The notes beneath the pieces are model-generated. The model made no database searches. It had not been told where the DNA came from and worked only from the letters and a program-made list of their open reading frames with translations. A DNA stretch of 8,666 nt from Bacteroidales bacterium GP4. GTDB taxonomy: Bacteria > Bacteroidota > Bacteroidia > Bacteroidales > Muribaculaceae. Position 1 is the stretch's first letter; every line of letters starts with the position of its first letter. The DNA lies in the NCBI GenBank assembly GCA_001701065.1, contig DAAL01000088.1, positions 1 to 8,666 of the forward strand, given 5' to 3'. The position numbers and the translations under genes are program-made. Below are positions 1-5,582 of this stretch, in pieces.

Positions 1-1488
1 GGTATGGGTGCTGACCTTTATGAGTCTTATTGCGGCTCTATCCTTGCCACTGCTGCGCTGGGTGCGGCTGCCTTCATGACTTCGGGCGACACTGTGATGC
101 AGTTCAAGGCGGTATTGGCTCCTATGTTGATTGCCGCAGTGGGTATCGTTCTCTCCATTATAGGAATCTTCTCGGTGCGCACTAAGGAAAATGCCACCAT
201 GAAGGACCTCTTGAATTCGTTGTCGATGGGTACTAACCTCAGTTCTATTCTGATTGTTGCCGCCACATTCCTTATTCTGTGGTTGCTTAACATCACAAAT
301 TGGGTGAACATCTCTTTTGCCGTAGTGATAGGATTGTTGGTAGGTATAGTTATCGGTCGTTCTACCGAATATTACACTTCTCAGTCTTATGCACCCACCA
401 AGAAGCTTGCTGAAAGCGGCACTACCGGTCCTGCTACAGTGATTATCTCAGGTATCGGTCTTGGTATGGTCTCTACCGCTATTCCGGTGCTTGCCGTAGT
501 GGTTGGTATCATTCTTTCTTACTGGTTGGCTGCCGGATATGACTTTACTAATGTTGGTATGGGTCTTTACGGTATAGGTATCGCTGCTGTGGGTATGCTT
601 TCCACTTTGGGTATAACCCTTGCCACTGACGCTTACGGTCCTATCGCTGACAATGCCGGCGGTAATGCCGAGATGAGCGAACTTGGTCCTGAAGTGCGTC
701 GTCGCACTGATGCTCTTGACTCTCTTGGCAACACTACAGCCGCTACCGGTAAAGGATTTGCTATCGGCTCCGCTGCGTTGACCGGTCTTGCTCTTCTTGC
801 TTCCTATATTGAGGAAATACGTATTGGACTCGGTCGCCTTGGTCAAACTGCTATTAATATCGGAGACATGGCTAAGCCGATACATGAAGCTTCGTTTACT
901 GACTTTATGACTTACTACGATGTTACTTTGATGAATCCTAAAGTGCTTTCGGGTATGTTCATCGGTAGTATGATGGCGTTCCTGTTCTGTGGATTGACCA
1001 TGAATGCCGTAGGTCGTGCCGCCGCCCACATGGTGGAGGAAGTACGTCGCCAGTTCCGTGAGATAAAGGGTATTCTTACCGGTGAGGCTGAACCTGACTA
1101 TGCGCGTTGTGTGCAGATTTCCACCAAGGGTGCTCAGCGTGAGATGGTGTTCCCGTCGGTTCTTGCCATTATCGCTCCTATTCTTGTGGGACTTATATTC
1201 GGTGTGCCGGGTGTTATCGGTCTTCTCGTAGGCGGACTTTCTGCCGGATTCGTGCTTGCTGTGTTCATGGCAAACTCGGGCGGTGCATGGGACAATGCCA
1301 AGAAATATGTAGAAGAAGGCAACTTCGGCGGTAAAGGCAGTGATGTACATAAGGCAACTGTTGTGGGTGACACTGTGGGTGACCCATTCAAGGACACATC
1401 CGGTCCGAGTCTTAACATCCTTATCAAACTTATGTCGATGGTAGCGATAGTTATGGCGGGTCTTACCGTCAGCTGGAGCTTGTTCTAA
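1..1488 (+). CDS. hppA: K+-dependent membrane-bound pyrophosphatase (sodium-type ion pump), C-terminal part
   Basis: Integral membrane pump that couples hydrolysis of pyrophosphate to Na+ (possibly Na+ and H+) export across the inner membrane. The gene is cut by the window edge: the frame is open from base 1, and the first visible motif, GMGADLYESY, is internal in this family. About 235 residues, including the first substrate-binding motif, are therefore upstream. Visible family motifs are DNAGGNAEM (about 649-675), GNTTAATGKGFAIG (727-768), and the C-terminal GKGSDVHKATVVGDTVGDPF block (about 1330-1392) that binds Mg-pyrophosphate. Many hydrophobic helices lie between them. Ala at 739-741 and Gly at 748-750 are the residues of K+-dependent enzymes; K+-independent ones have Lys and Thr there. 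The Glu of the ESY motif (22-24) is where Na+-transporting members carry the gate glutamate. Characterised Bacteroides homologues pump both Na+ and H+, but the residues separating those subclasses lie outside the window. Confidence 0.96.
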   Translation, partial: GMGADLYESYCGSILATAALGAAAFMTSGDTVMQFKAVLAPMLIAAVGIVLSIIGIFSVRTKENATMKDLLNSLSMGTNLSSILIVAATFLILWLLNITNWVNISFAVVIGLLVGIVIGRSTEYYTSQSYAPTKKLAESGTTGPATVIISGIGLGMVSTAIPVLAVVVGIILSYWLAAGYDFTNVGMGLYGIGIAAVGMLSTLGITLATDAYGPIADNAGGNAEMSELGPEVRRRTDALDSLGNTTAATGKGFAIGSAALTGLALLASYIEEIRIGLGRLGQTAINIGDMAKPIHEASFTDFMTYYDVTLMNPKVLSGMFIGSMMAFLFCGLTMNAVGRAAAHMVEEVRRQFREIKGILTGEAEPDYARCVQISTKGAQREMVFPSVLAIIAPILVGLIFGVPGVIGLLVGGLSAGFVLAVFMANSGGAWDNAKKYVEEGNFGGKGSDVHKATVVGDTVGDPFKDTSGPSLNILIKLMSMVAIVMAGLTVSWSLF

Positions 1489-1489
1489 G

Positions 1490-1511
1490 AAGCGGCAAGC
1501 GAACCGCTTTT
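1490..1511 (+). terminator. Weak hairpin after hppA stop codon
   Basis: AAGCGG (1490-1495) pairs with CCGCTT (1504-1509) across an 8-nt loop and is followed by only a short T run. It begins two bases after the hppA stop. It may protect the 3' end or act as a first, inefficient terminator ahead of the strong one at 1532-1568. Confidence 0.4.
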
Positions 1512-1531
1512 AGTATTATGAACTTATACAT

Positions 1532-1568
1532 AAAAAGGTGCTGATTTCCCTCTATCAGCACCTTTTTT
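1532..1568 (+). terminator. Strong intrinsic terminator of hppA
   Basis: A perfect 9-bp stem, GGTGCTGAT (1537-1545) with ATCAGCACC (1554-1562), has an 8-nt loop and is followed by T6 (1563-1568). A5 precedes the stem, so it could also work in the opposite direction. It separates hppA from the accessory block that begins about 30 bp downstream. Confidence 0.9.
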
Positions 1569-1597
1569 ATTGAATCCTCACAAAGAAAAATTTTAAT

Positions 1598-1635
1598 ATT
1601 TCTTCCTGTTTATGATTTTTATGACTAAATTTGCA
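1598..1635 (+). promoter_or_regulatory. Promoter-like 38-bp repeat, copy 1 (upstream of the Fic gene)
   Basis: Contains TAAATTTGC at 1626-1634, a perfect match to the Bacteroidetes -7 element TAnnTTTG. No clean TTTG is seen at the expected -33 position, where the sequence reads TTCCTG. The predicted transcript start is near 1636-1640, exactly where the tandem ACTAGT repeats begin. The whole 38 bp recurs at 3324-3361 with one mismatch (C at 1605, T at 3331); the last 30 bp are identical. It is the only convincing promoter for the Fic gene. Confidence 0.6.
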
Positions 1636-1766
1636 ATAAATACTAGTATTTCTCCATTAATAAATACTAGTAATCCGGAATTGATAAAAACTAGTAACTC
1701 TAAATCAGCAAAAACTAGTAATCCGGAGTAAATAAAACTAATAACTCTGTTTTGAAATAAACTCAA
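1636..1766 (+). repeat. Tandem 24-bp repeats with palindromic ACTAGT core, 48-bp higher order
   Basis: ACTAGT occurs at 1642, 1666, 1690 and 1714, exactly 24 bp apart. Degenerate versions follow at 1737 (ACTAAT) and 1761 (ACTCAA), with spacings of 23 and 24. The core is usually preceded by A-rich sequence close to ATAAAT or ATAAAA. What follows it alternates: units 2 and 4 continue AATCCGGA, while units 3 and 5 continue AACTCT. This implies a 24-bp duplication followed by duplication of the 48-bp pair. The array fills the 5' untranslated region between the predicted transcript start and the Fic start codon at 1771. It could be an operator array for the winged-helix domain of that protein, or a slippage-prone region altering expression. 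Both roles are inferred. Confidence 0.85.
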
Positions 1767-1770
1767 CGGT

Positions 1771-3282
1771 ATGGCTAACATTCAAGAACTACTAGCAAAC
1801 TCGCTTGAAGAGTTACGGAAACTTCAGAATAAGAATCCAAACTTAATCTTATGCGGGACGGAAGAGCTGTCGCGTACACATCTGAAGCGTCTGCTTGACA
1901 ATGGCTGGCTGCAAGAGGTGATGAAAGGATGGTATATTCCTTCTCGACCCGGGAGTGAAGGCGACACAACTGTATGGTATACTTCATACTGGCATTTTAT
2001 ACGCGCTTATGCCGATTCACGTTTTGGAGCGGAGTGGTGCCTATCTGCTGAATCATCACTTGATTTCCATTCGGGAAAGACAACTGTCCCTTCTCAACTG
2101 ATACTTAAGTCGCCTAAAGCAAGCAATAATATTGTCAGTCTCCCCTATGGTCACAGTATGTTACCCCTTAAATCCGCACTCCCGCAAAGCATAGTGACAG
2201 AGCCTGTATATGGGATTCAACTCTATAGTCTTGAATCGGCGTTGGTGTACGCATCGCCTTCATATTATTCCGGTGATACTATGTCAGCACGGATATGCCT
2301 TTCGATGATTGACAGCGCAACCGAACTACTGAAGGTATTGACGACTAATGGTGCCACTACTAGAGCAGGACGCATTATCGGGGCATTAAGAAGTATCGGC
2401 AAAACTGAGATTGCGGATGAAATTCTTTCTACTATGAAAGATTTTGGATATGCCGTCACTGAAGAGAATCCTTTCTCGGCTGACACTGAGAGAGAACTGT
2501 CTCTCGTTAAATCGCCATATGTGGCACGTATGAAGATGATGTGGAATAATATGAGAGAGCAAGTGATAGCCAATTTCCCGGAGAAGCCGGAGTCGCATGT
2601 TAACATAGATTCATATCTTGAAAACATAGATGAGAAATATCTTGAGGATGCCTATCATTCCCTTTCCATTGAAGGTTACCAAGTATCAAGAGAGCTTATT
2701 GAAAAAGTAAGGTCGGGGAACTGGAAACCGGAAGGTGAGGATAAGGAGCACAAGAGTGCATTGGTGGCTCGTGGGTACTATCAGGCATTTCTGGCGGTTA
2801 AGAATTCTGTGAAAAGAATTCTGGGAGGCGCTAATGCCGGTGAAGTAGTGGAAGAGGATCATTCACGATGGTATCGACAGATGTGGATGCCATTTGTCAC
2901 TGCCGGCATCCTTTCAGCATCCGACCTTATAGGCTATAGAACTACTCAGGTGTATATTAGGGGTTCTCAACATATACCACTTAATCCACGGGCAGTGTCA
3001 GATGCAATGCCTGAATTGTTCAATCTTATAAGTGCTGAGCCTGATGCGCGGGTCAGGGCAGTTCTAGGACATTTCATGTTTGTGTTCATTCATCCATATA
3101 TGGATGGAAACGGACGCATGGGGCGTTTCATTCTCAATACGATGCTTGCCTCCGGGGGGTATCCATGGACAATAGTTCCGTTGGAAAAACGTAAGGAATA
3201 TATGGCAGCACTTGAAAAGGGAAGTGTAAACGGTGATATAACCGATTTTACGAGACTGATTGCAGGACTTGTAAAGAAATAA
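1771..3282 (+). CDS. Fic-domain protein with N-terminal AbiEi-like winged helix
   Basis: Probable AMP-transferase (AMPylator) of 503 aa that modifies hydroxyl side chains of an unknown target protein. The C-terminal Fic core carries a complete active-site motif, HPYMDGNGRMGR, with catalytic His441 (residues 441-452). The substrate-binding flap is around GYRTTQVYIRG (388-398). The sequence SLSIEG (297-302) fits the inhibitory-helix motif [S/T]xxxE[G/N], with Glu301 as the obstructing glutamate. It sits N-terminal to the Fic core, as in self-inhibited class II Fic proteins. Residues about 1-200 resemble the winged-helix region of AbiEi-type antitoxins and regulators, with a helix-turn-helix-like segment around 33-58 (SRTHLKRLLDNGWLQEVMKG). 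The protein may therefore bind DNA, possibly its own repeat-filled leader. No separate antitoxin gene is adjacent. The start is the first ATG after the repeats. The Fic call is firm; the N-terminal assignment is by resemblance, and the target is unknown. Confidence 0.9.
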   Translation: MANIQELLANSLEELRKLQNKNPNLILCGTEELSRTHLKRLLDNGWLQEVMKGWYIPSRPGSEGDTTVWYTSYWHFIRAYADSRFGAEWCLSAESSLDFHSGKTTVPSQLILKSPKASNNIVSLPYGHSMLPLKSALPQSIVTEPVYGIQLYSLESALVYASPSYYSGDTMSARICLSMIDSATELLKVLTTNGATTRAGRIIGALRSIGKTEIADEILSTMKDFGYAVTEENPFSADTERELSLVKSPYVARMKMMWNNMREQVIANFPEKPESHVNIDSYLENIDEKYLEDAYHSLSIEGYQVSRELIEKVRSGNWKPEGEDKEHKSALVARGYYQAFLAVKNSVKRILGGANAGEVVEEDHSRWYRQMWMPFVTAGILSASDLIGYRTTQVYIRGSQHIPLNPRAVSDAMPELFNLISAEPDARVRAVLGHFMFVFIHPYMDGNGRMGRFILNTMLASGGYPWTIVPLEKRKEYMAALEKGSVNGDITDFTRLIAGLVKK

Positions 3283-3290
3283 TGAGATAG

Positions 3291-3308
3291 GATTTTTCGT
3301 TAAAAATC
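3291..3308 (+). terminator. AT-rich hairpin downstream of the Fic gene
   Basis: GATTTTT (3291-3297) pairs with AAAAATC (3302-3308) around a CGTT loop, starting 9 bp after the stop codon. The stem has one G-C pair and no clean T tract after it, so it is a weak terminator candidate at best. A 10-bp direct repeat, GATAGGATTT, overlaps this spot (3286-3295 and 3318-3327). Confidence 0.3.
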
Positions 3309-3323
3309 GATTTAAATGATAGG

Positions 3324-3361
3324 ATTTCTTTCTGTTTATGATTTTTATGACTAAATTTGCA
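3324..3361 (+). promoter_or_regulatory. Promoter-like 38-bp repeat, copy 2 (upstream of the structured leader)
   Basis: Direct repeat of 1598-1635, same orientation, 37/38 identical, 1726 bp away. It carries the same perfect -7 element TAAATTTGC (3352-3360). The predicted transcript start near 3362-3366 coincides with the base of a perfect 7-bp hairpin (3365-3384), which supports its being a real promoter that starts the leader RNA. No other TAnnTTTG is seen between here and the gene at 3595. Confidence 0.6.
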
Positions 3362-3434
3362 GGCATCGTTCTAAAGGGAACGATATAAAAATATTAAGCT
3401 CAATCGCAGTCAGAATCACCACCTCGACATAAAA

Positions 3435-3458
3435 ATGAGCTATAATAATAATCTGTGA
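3435..3458 (+). CDS. Possible 7-codon leader peptide (MSYNNNL)
   Basis: ATG AGC TAT AAT AAT AAT CTG TGA lies inside the structured leader. Three consecutive Asn codons (3444-3452) overlap the 5' arm of helix 3437-3453/3491-3504, and the stop codon (3456-3458) touches the first base of the antiterminator-like hairpin. A-rich sequence precedes the ATG, as is common at Bacteroidetes starts. The geometry fits ribosome-stalling attenuation. However, AT-rich triplets may be forced simply by the need to pair with GATTATTAT (3491-3499), so translation is unproven. Confidence 0.3.
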   Translation: MSYNNNL

Positions 3459-3472
3459 GTACGTGCCATACG

Positions 3473-3548
3473 GTGCGGACTTTCTCATAGGATTATTATG
3501 GCTTGTGGTGAGCCAAGACTGCGTATGACGAAAGTCTGCGCTTTTTTT
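3473..3548 (+). terminator. Intrinsic terminator inside the leader, upstream of the secreted-protein pair
   Basis: The stem pairs 3473-3489 with 3524-3541: 17 pairs (two of them G-U type) and one bulged base (3529). It encloses a 34-nt loop and is followed by T7 at 3542-3548. It lies between the only visible promoter and the genes at 3595-4595, so those genes appear to need readthrough. Its 5' arm is shared with an alternative upstream hairpin (3458-3481). Confidence 0.7.
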
Positions 3549-3594
3549 ATGCAGTTACATTATGGCAATCGTGCACAAAACTAAAATATTTAAC

Positions 3595-4086
3595 ATGAGA
3601 AAGAAAATCCCGATTATGGGAAGGATTGCCGCATTGTCGGTGCTAATGTTTGCCCCCGATTTACAGGCTACTAATCCTTCTGTGATTTTTGAGACAAAGG
3701 ACGGCTCAAAAAAGGCTTATCTATTGGAGGATAATCCGGTCATAACGTTTAATTCGGAAGGCTTGGAGGTAGAATTAAAAACGGATCGTTACAGCTATGC
3801 GTTTGATGAAATTGTATTGTTGGAATTTGGCGAATCAACTTCGGCTATTATCAATATCGATTCTGACAATGCTACGATTAAAAGGGTGTCCAATGATGAA
3901 TTTGAGATGACAACAAACGGGACTATAACTCTGAGCGATATAAGGCTTTATACATTGGATGGTAGAGAGTTTACACCGGTAATAACTTCTGTAGGCGATA
4001 CGTGGAAGATATCTATCGCTGATTTAAATAGCGGATTATATATGTTGAAAATTAAAGATAGAACTTTTAAAATTATCAAAAAATGA
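3595..4086 (+). CDS. Small secreted protein with type IX-like C-terminal tail
   Basis: Exported protein of unknown function. I place the start at 3595, not at the in-frame ATG at 3562. From 3595 the protein (163 aa) begins MRKK, then a hydrophobic stretch, then a plausible signal-peptidase site after LQA (residue about 25); the earlier ATG would put 11 unusual residues in front and lies only 13 bp after the T tract. Residues about 30-80 hold a DGSK-containing beta-rich module (FETKDGSKKAYLLEDNPVIT and on). Residues about 115-163 resemble the C-terminal sorting/tail domain of Bacteroidetes: IRLYTLDGREF, then LNSGLYMLKIKDRTFKIIKK. That tail suggests transport by a type IX-like route, but it also occurs in proteins where this has not been shown. 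The stop overlaps the next start by 4 nt (ATGA), implying translational coupling. The coding sequence is AT-rich relative to hppA. Confidence 0.75.
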   Translation: MRKKIPIMGRIAALSVLMFAPDLQATNPSVIFETKDGSKKAYLLEDNPVITFNSEGLEVELKTDRYSYAFDEIVLLEFGESTSAIINIDSDNATIKRVSNDEFEMTTNGTITLSDIRLYTLDGREFTPVITSVGDTWKISIADLNSGLYMLKIKDRTFKIIKK

Positions 4087-4595
4087 AATATAGAATTATT
4101 ATGTTAGGAATTGCATTCCTTTCTTATATCTGTTTGTCTGCCATTGATTACAATATGGTGATATTGAAGAACGACGGTTCAAAAGTGATAGTGTCAACTG
4201 AAGATATTGAGAAAGTTTATTTTGAGGAGACTACGGATAGCGACAAAGATATTTTGCTTAATATTGTGGTTGGAGTATGGGCACAAGATGGAGATAACGA
4301 CATTTTCATCGTAAATGCTGATGGTACCGGTATTGTATATGGAAGTCCTGAACTTTATGAGCAGAAGAAAGATGGTGGTGCTTTTACTTGGTCATACAAA
4401 AATGGATGGATTTATGCCGGTGTTAAAGGGGTACAAGAAGAAGAAATGAGGGTTGAATATTTATCTGAAAATAAGATTGTATGGAGAAGATATGCCATCC
4501 CATCTGATTACGATGATCCCTCTGAAGATGAATGGGATGGACACGATGCTTTCGGCTACTATGAGTTTTGGACCTGGGAACGATATAACAAATAA
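4083..4595 (+). CDS. Small secreted protein, unrecognised, coupled to the preceding gene
   Basis: 170-aa exported protein. Residues 1-20 form a signal peptide (MKYR, then a hydrophobic run ending CLSA). The Cys at 17 is not in a good lipobox, so secretion as a soluble protein is favoured. Residues about 24-50 (MVILKNDGSKVIVSTEDIEK and on) match the pattern of the DGSK module of the upstream protein, hinting at common descent or a shared partner. Residues about 62-140 (VVGVWAQDGD, then FTWSYKNGWIYAG, then KIVWRRY) look like a small beta-barrel of the lipocalin-like kind seen in Bacteroidetes secreted proteins; this is resemblance only. The end is acidic and aromatic (DYDDPSEDEWDG, FWTWERY). 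No tail domain is present. The gene is strongly AT-rich at its 5' end. Confidence 0.7.
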   Translation: MKYRIIMLGIAFLSYICLSAIDYNMVILKNDGSKVIVSTEDIEKVYFEETTDSDKDILLNIVVGVWAQDGDNDIFIVNADGTGIVYGSPELYEQKKDGGAFTWSYKNGWIYAGVKGVQEEEMRVEYLSENKIVWRRYAIPSDYDDPSEDEWDGHDAFGYYEFWTWERYNK

Positions 4596-4598
4596 TTC

Positions 4599-4646
4599 AA
4601 AAAACTAACAAGCGGACACTGCTATCAATGACAGTGCCCGCTTGTT
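4599..4646 (-). terminator. Terminator between convergent genes, best on the minus strand
   Basis: Inverted repeat 4607-4621 with 4632-4646: 14 pairs with one A/C mismatch and a 10-nt loop. Read leftward it is followed within two bases by T6 (A6 at 4599-4604 on the plus strand), making it a good terminator for the META lipoprotein gene. Read rightward it has no proper T tract, so it may only weakly end the 4083-4595 transcript. Confidence 0.75.
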
Positions 4647-4670
4647 GTATATCAGCGATACTGATTTCGG

Positions 4671-5519
4671 TTATTCGTTTTCGGGTTTGATTTTTTCGAG
4701 GACGAGGATAGGATTGTTGTCCTTGTCATACATCAGTATGGTGTCATGCTTTCCTTTCTTTGCAAATTCCACGCTTTCCAATGCCACAAGGAATGAAGTC
4801 TCAGTGGCGGTGTCAGGACACATCATCTTGGTTGTGGCAAGATTCTGGAACTGGATAGAGTTGGATTTGTCAGGATCAATAAGCAGAGAACCGTTGAGGA
4901 TATTACATCCGGTGTTACCGTGCACACGTTGTTCCTGAATGTCAATCACCATTTCCACATCAGGGTTCTTTACTGCCTTATCGTCGATTTTGACTATTTT
5001 CCATGACCCGTTCAGGAAGTTCATGTTGTGACGACGAAGCACCATCAAGGTTTTGCCGGCATTGTCACGCAGGTCAAGGTAGCTTTCATGTCCCGACTTC
5101 TGGATAATAAAGCTACGGGTGTCGTTTACTGCCTTGTTTATAGCCTGCTCGTAAGGAGCGTCAGGACAAGCCATCATTGTCGATATCACATTGGATATTT
5201 GAATCGACGAACCGTTTTTAAGAGTATAATCGCCGTTTATTACGTTGCATCCGTTGGAGCCGTATATGCGGTGGTCGGCGGAATTGAATGTGATGTAGGG
5301 ACGTGACTCGCCCGCAACTTTCTTGTTGTTGACGGAATATACAGTCCATTCACCGTCAATCATGTTCTCGGCATCGGCTTGGCTCATGGAAGGGGTGGAT
5401 TTTATATCAGTTTCAACTTCCGGTTCATAGGTTGGAGTGGAGGACGATTTAAAAAGGTTACATGATGTCGTCGCTCCTATAAACACTGATGCGACTATAA
5501 AAAGATTAAATTTATTCAT
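4671..5519 (-). CDS. Lipoprotein with two META (HslJ-like) domains
   Basis: Envelope protein of 282 aa. The N-terminus (MNKFNLFIVASVFIGATTSC) is a lipoprotein signal with the acylated Cys at 20; its -3 residue is Thr, a relaxed lipobox. After a Ser/Thr/Pro-rich linker come two copies of the META domain. Copy 1 (about 55-163) has GSNGCNVINGDY and STMMACPD; copy 2 (about 169-276) has GNTGCNILNGS and TTKMMCPD. Each copy has the paired conserved cysteines (91/118 and 205/234). In E. coli the single-domain relative HslJ is a heat-shock envelope protein linked to novobiocin resistance; the biochemical role of META domains is unclear. The gene follows the hydrolase gene by 63 nt, the widest gap in this cluster, so it may be at the operon's end or have its own promoter. 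The terminator at 4599-4646 lies just downstream. Confidence 0.9.
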   Translation of the reverse strand: MNKFNLFIVASVFIGATTSCNLFKSSSTPTYEPEVETDIKSTPSMSQADAENMIDGEWTVYSVNNKKVAGESRPYITFNSADHRIYGSNGCNVINGDYTLKNGSSIQISNVISTMMACPDAPYEQAINKAVNDTRSFIIQKSGHESYLDLRDNAGKTLMVLRRHNMNFLNGSWKIVKIDDKAVKNPDVEMVIDIQEQRVHGNTGCNILNGSLLIDPDKSNSIQFQNLATTKMMCPDTATETSFLVALESVEFAKKGKHDTILMYDKDNNPILVLEKIKPENE

Positions 5520-5582
5520 AGTTCTGTAGTTTTTAGAGTATACAAATCATATATAAATAGGACACCTGAGCGAGAATAAAGT

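Larger units (their letters stand above)
3362..3548 (+). ncRNA. Structured leader RNA / candidate transcription attenuator
   Basis: This is a gene-poor stretch with many pairings found by eye. (a) A 5' hairpin: ATCGTTC (3365-3371) with GAACGAT (3378-3384), 6-nt loop. (b) A long-range 7-bp helix: CGCAGTC (3405-3411) with GACTGCG (3517-3523). (c) A helix of 3437-3453 with 3491-3504, with a 3-nt bulge at 3442-3444. (d) Inside it, a hairpin of 3458-3467 with 3472-3481 and an ATAC loop. (e) A terminator stem of 3473-3489 with 3524-3541 followed by T7. Hairpin (d) and terminator (e) share bases 3473-3481, so they cannot coexist. The RNA could be a cis-acting attenuator or riboswitch for the two genes downstream, or a free small RNA of about 185 nt. 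I do not recognise a known Rfam family. Confidence 0.6.

Noticed and set aside
448..1350. 300-aa minus-strand ORF opposite hppA.
   Set aside because: It is antisense to a clearly conserved pyrophosphatase, has low-complexity His/Thr/Ser-rich composition typical of a shadow frame, and shows no domain.
1593..1781. Minus-strand ORF of 62 aa with an 8-residue repeat (LLVFINSG-like).
   Set aside because: The periodicity is the 24-bp DNA repeat array read in an open frame, and the same peptide end (LVIKIINRKK) appears from the second 38-bp copy at 3324-3361. It is a shadow of non-coding repeats.
1598..3361. Insertion sequence or invertible promoter.
   Set aside because: No transposase or recombinase gene and no inverted flanking repeats are present; the 38-bp copies are direct, so inversion is not expected.
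3365..3548. Hammerhead ribozyme or cobalamin riboswitch in the leader, suggested by GACGAAAGTC and GGGAA.
   Set aside because: The required CUGANGA core of the hammerhead and the GCCACTG box of the cobalamin riboswitch are absent, and the observed helices do not match either fold.
3562..3594. In-frame upstream ATG extending the first secreted protein by 11 residues.
   Set aside because: It sits only 13 bp after the T tract of the leader terminator and would bury the signal peptide. The ATG at 3595 gives a normal N-terminus.
5543..5553. Possible minus-strand -7 promoter element (TATATGATTTG) upstream of the META lipoprotein.
   Set aside because: TTTG is present but the TA is one base too far away, and no -33 TTTG is seen. 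A dedicated promoter remains possible in this 63-nt gap but cannot be supported.
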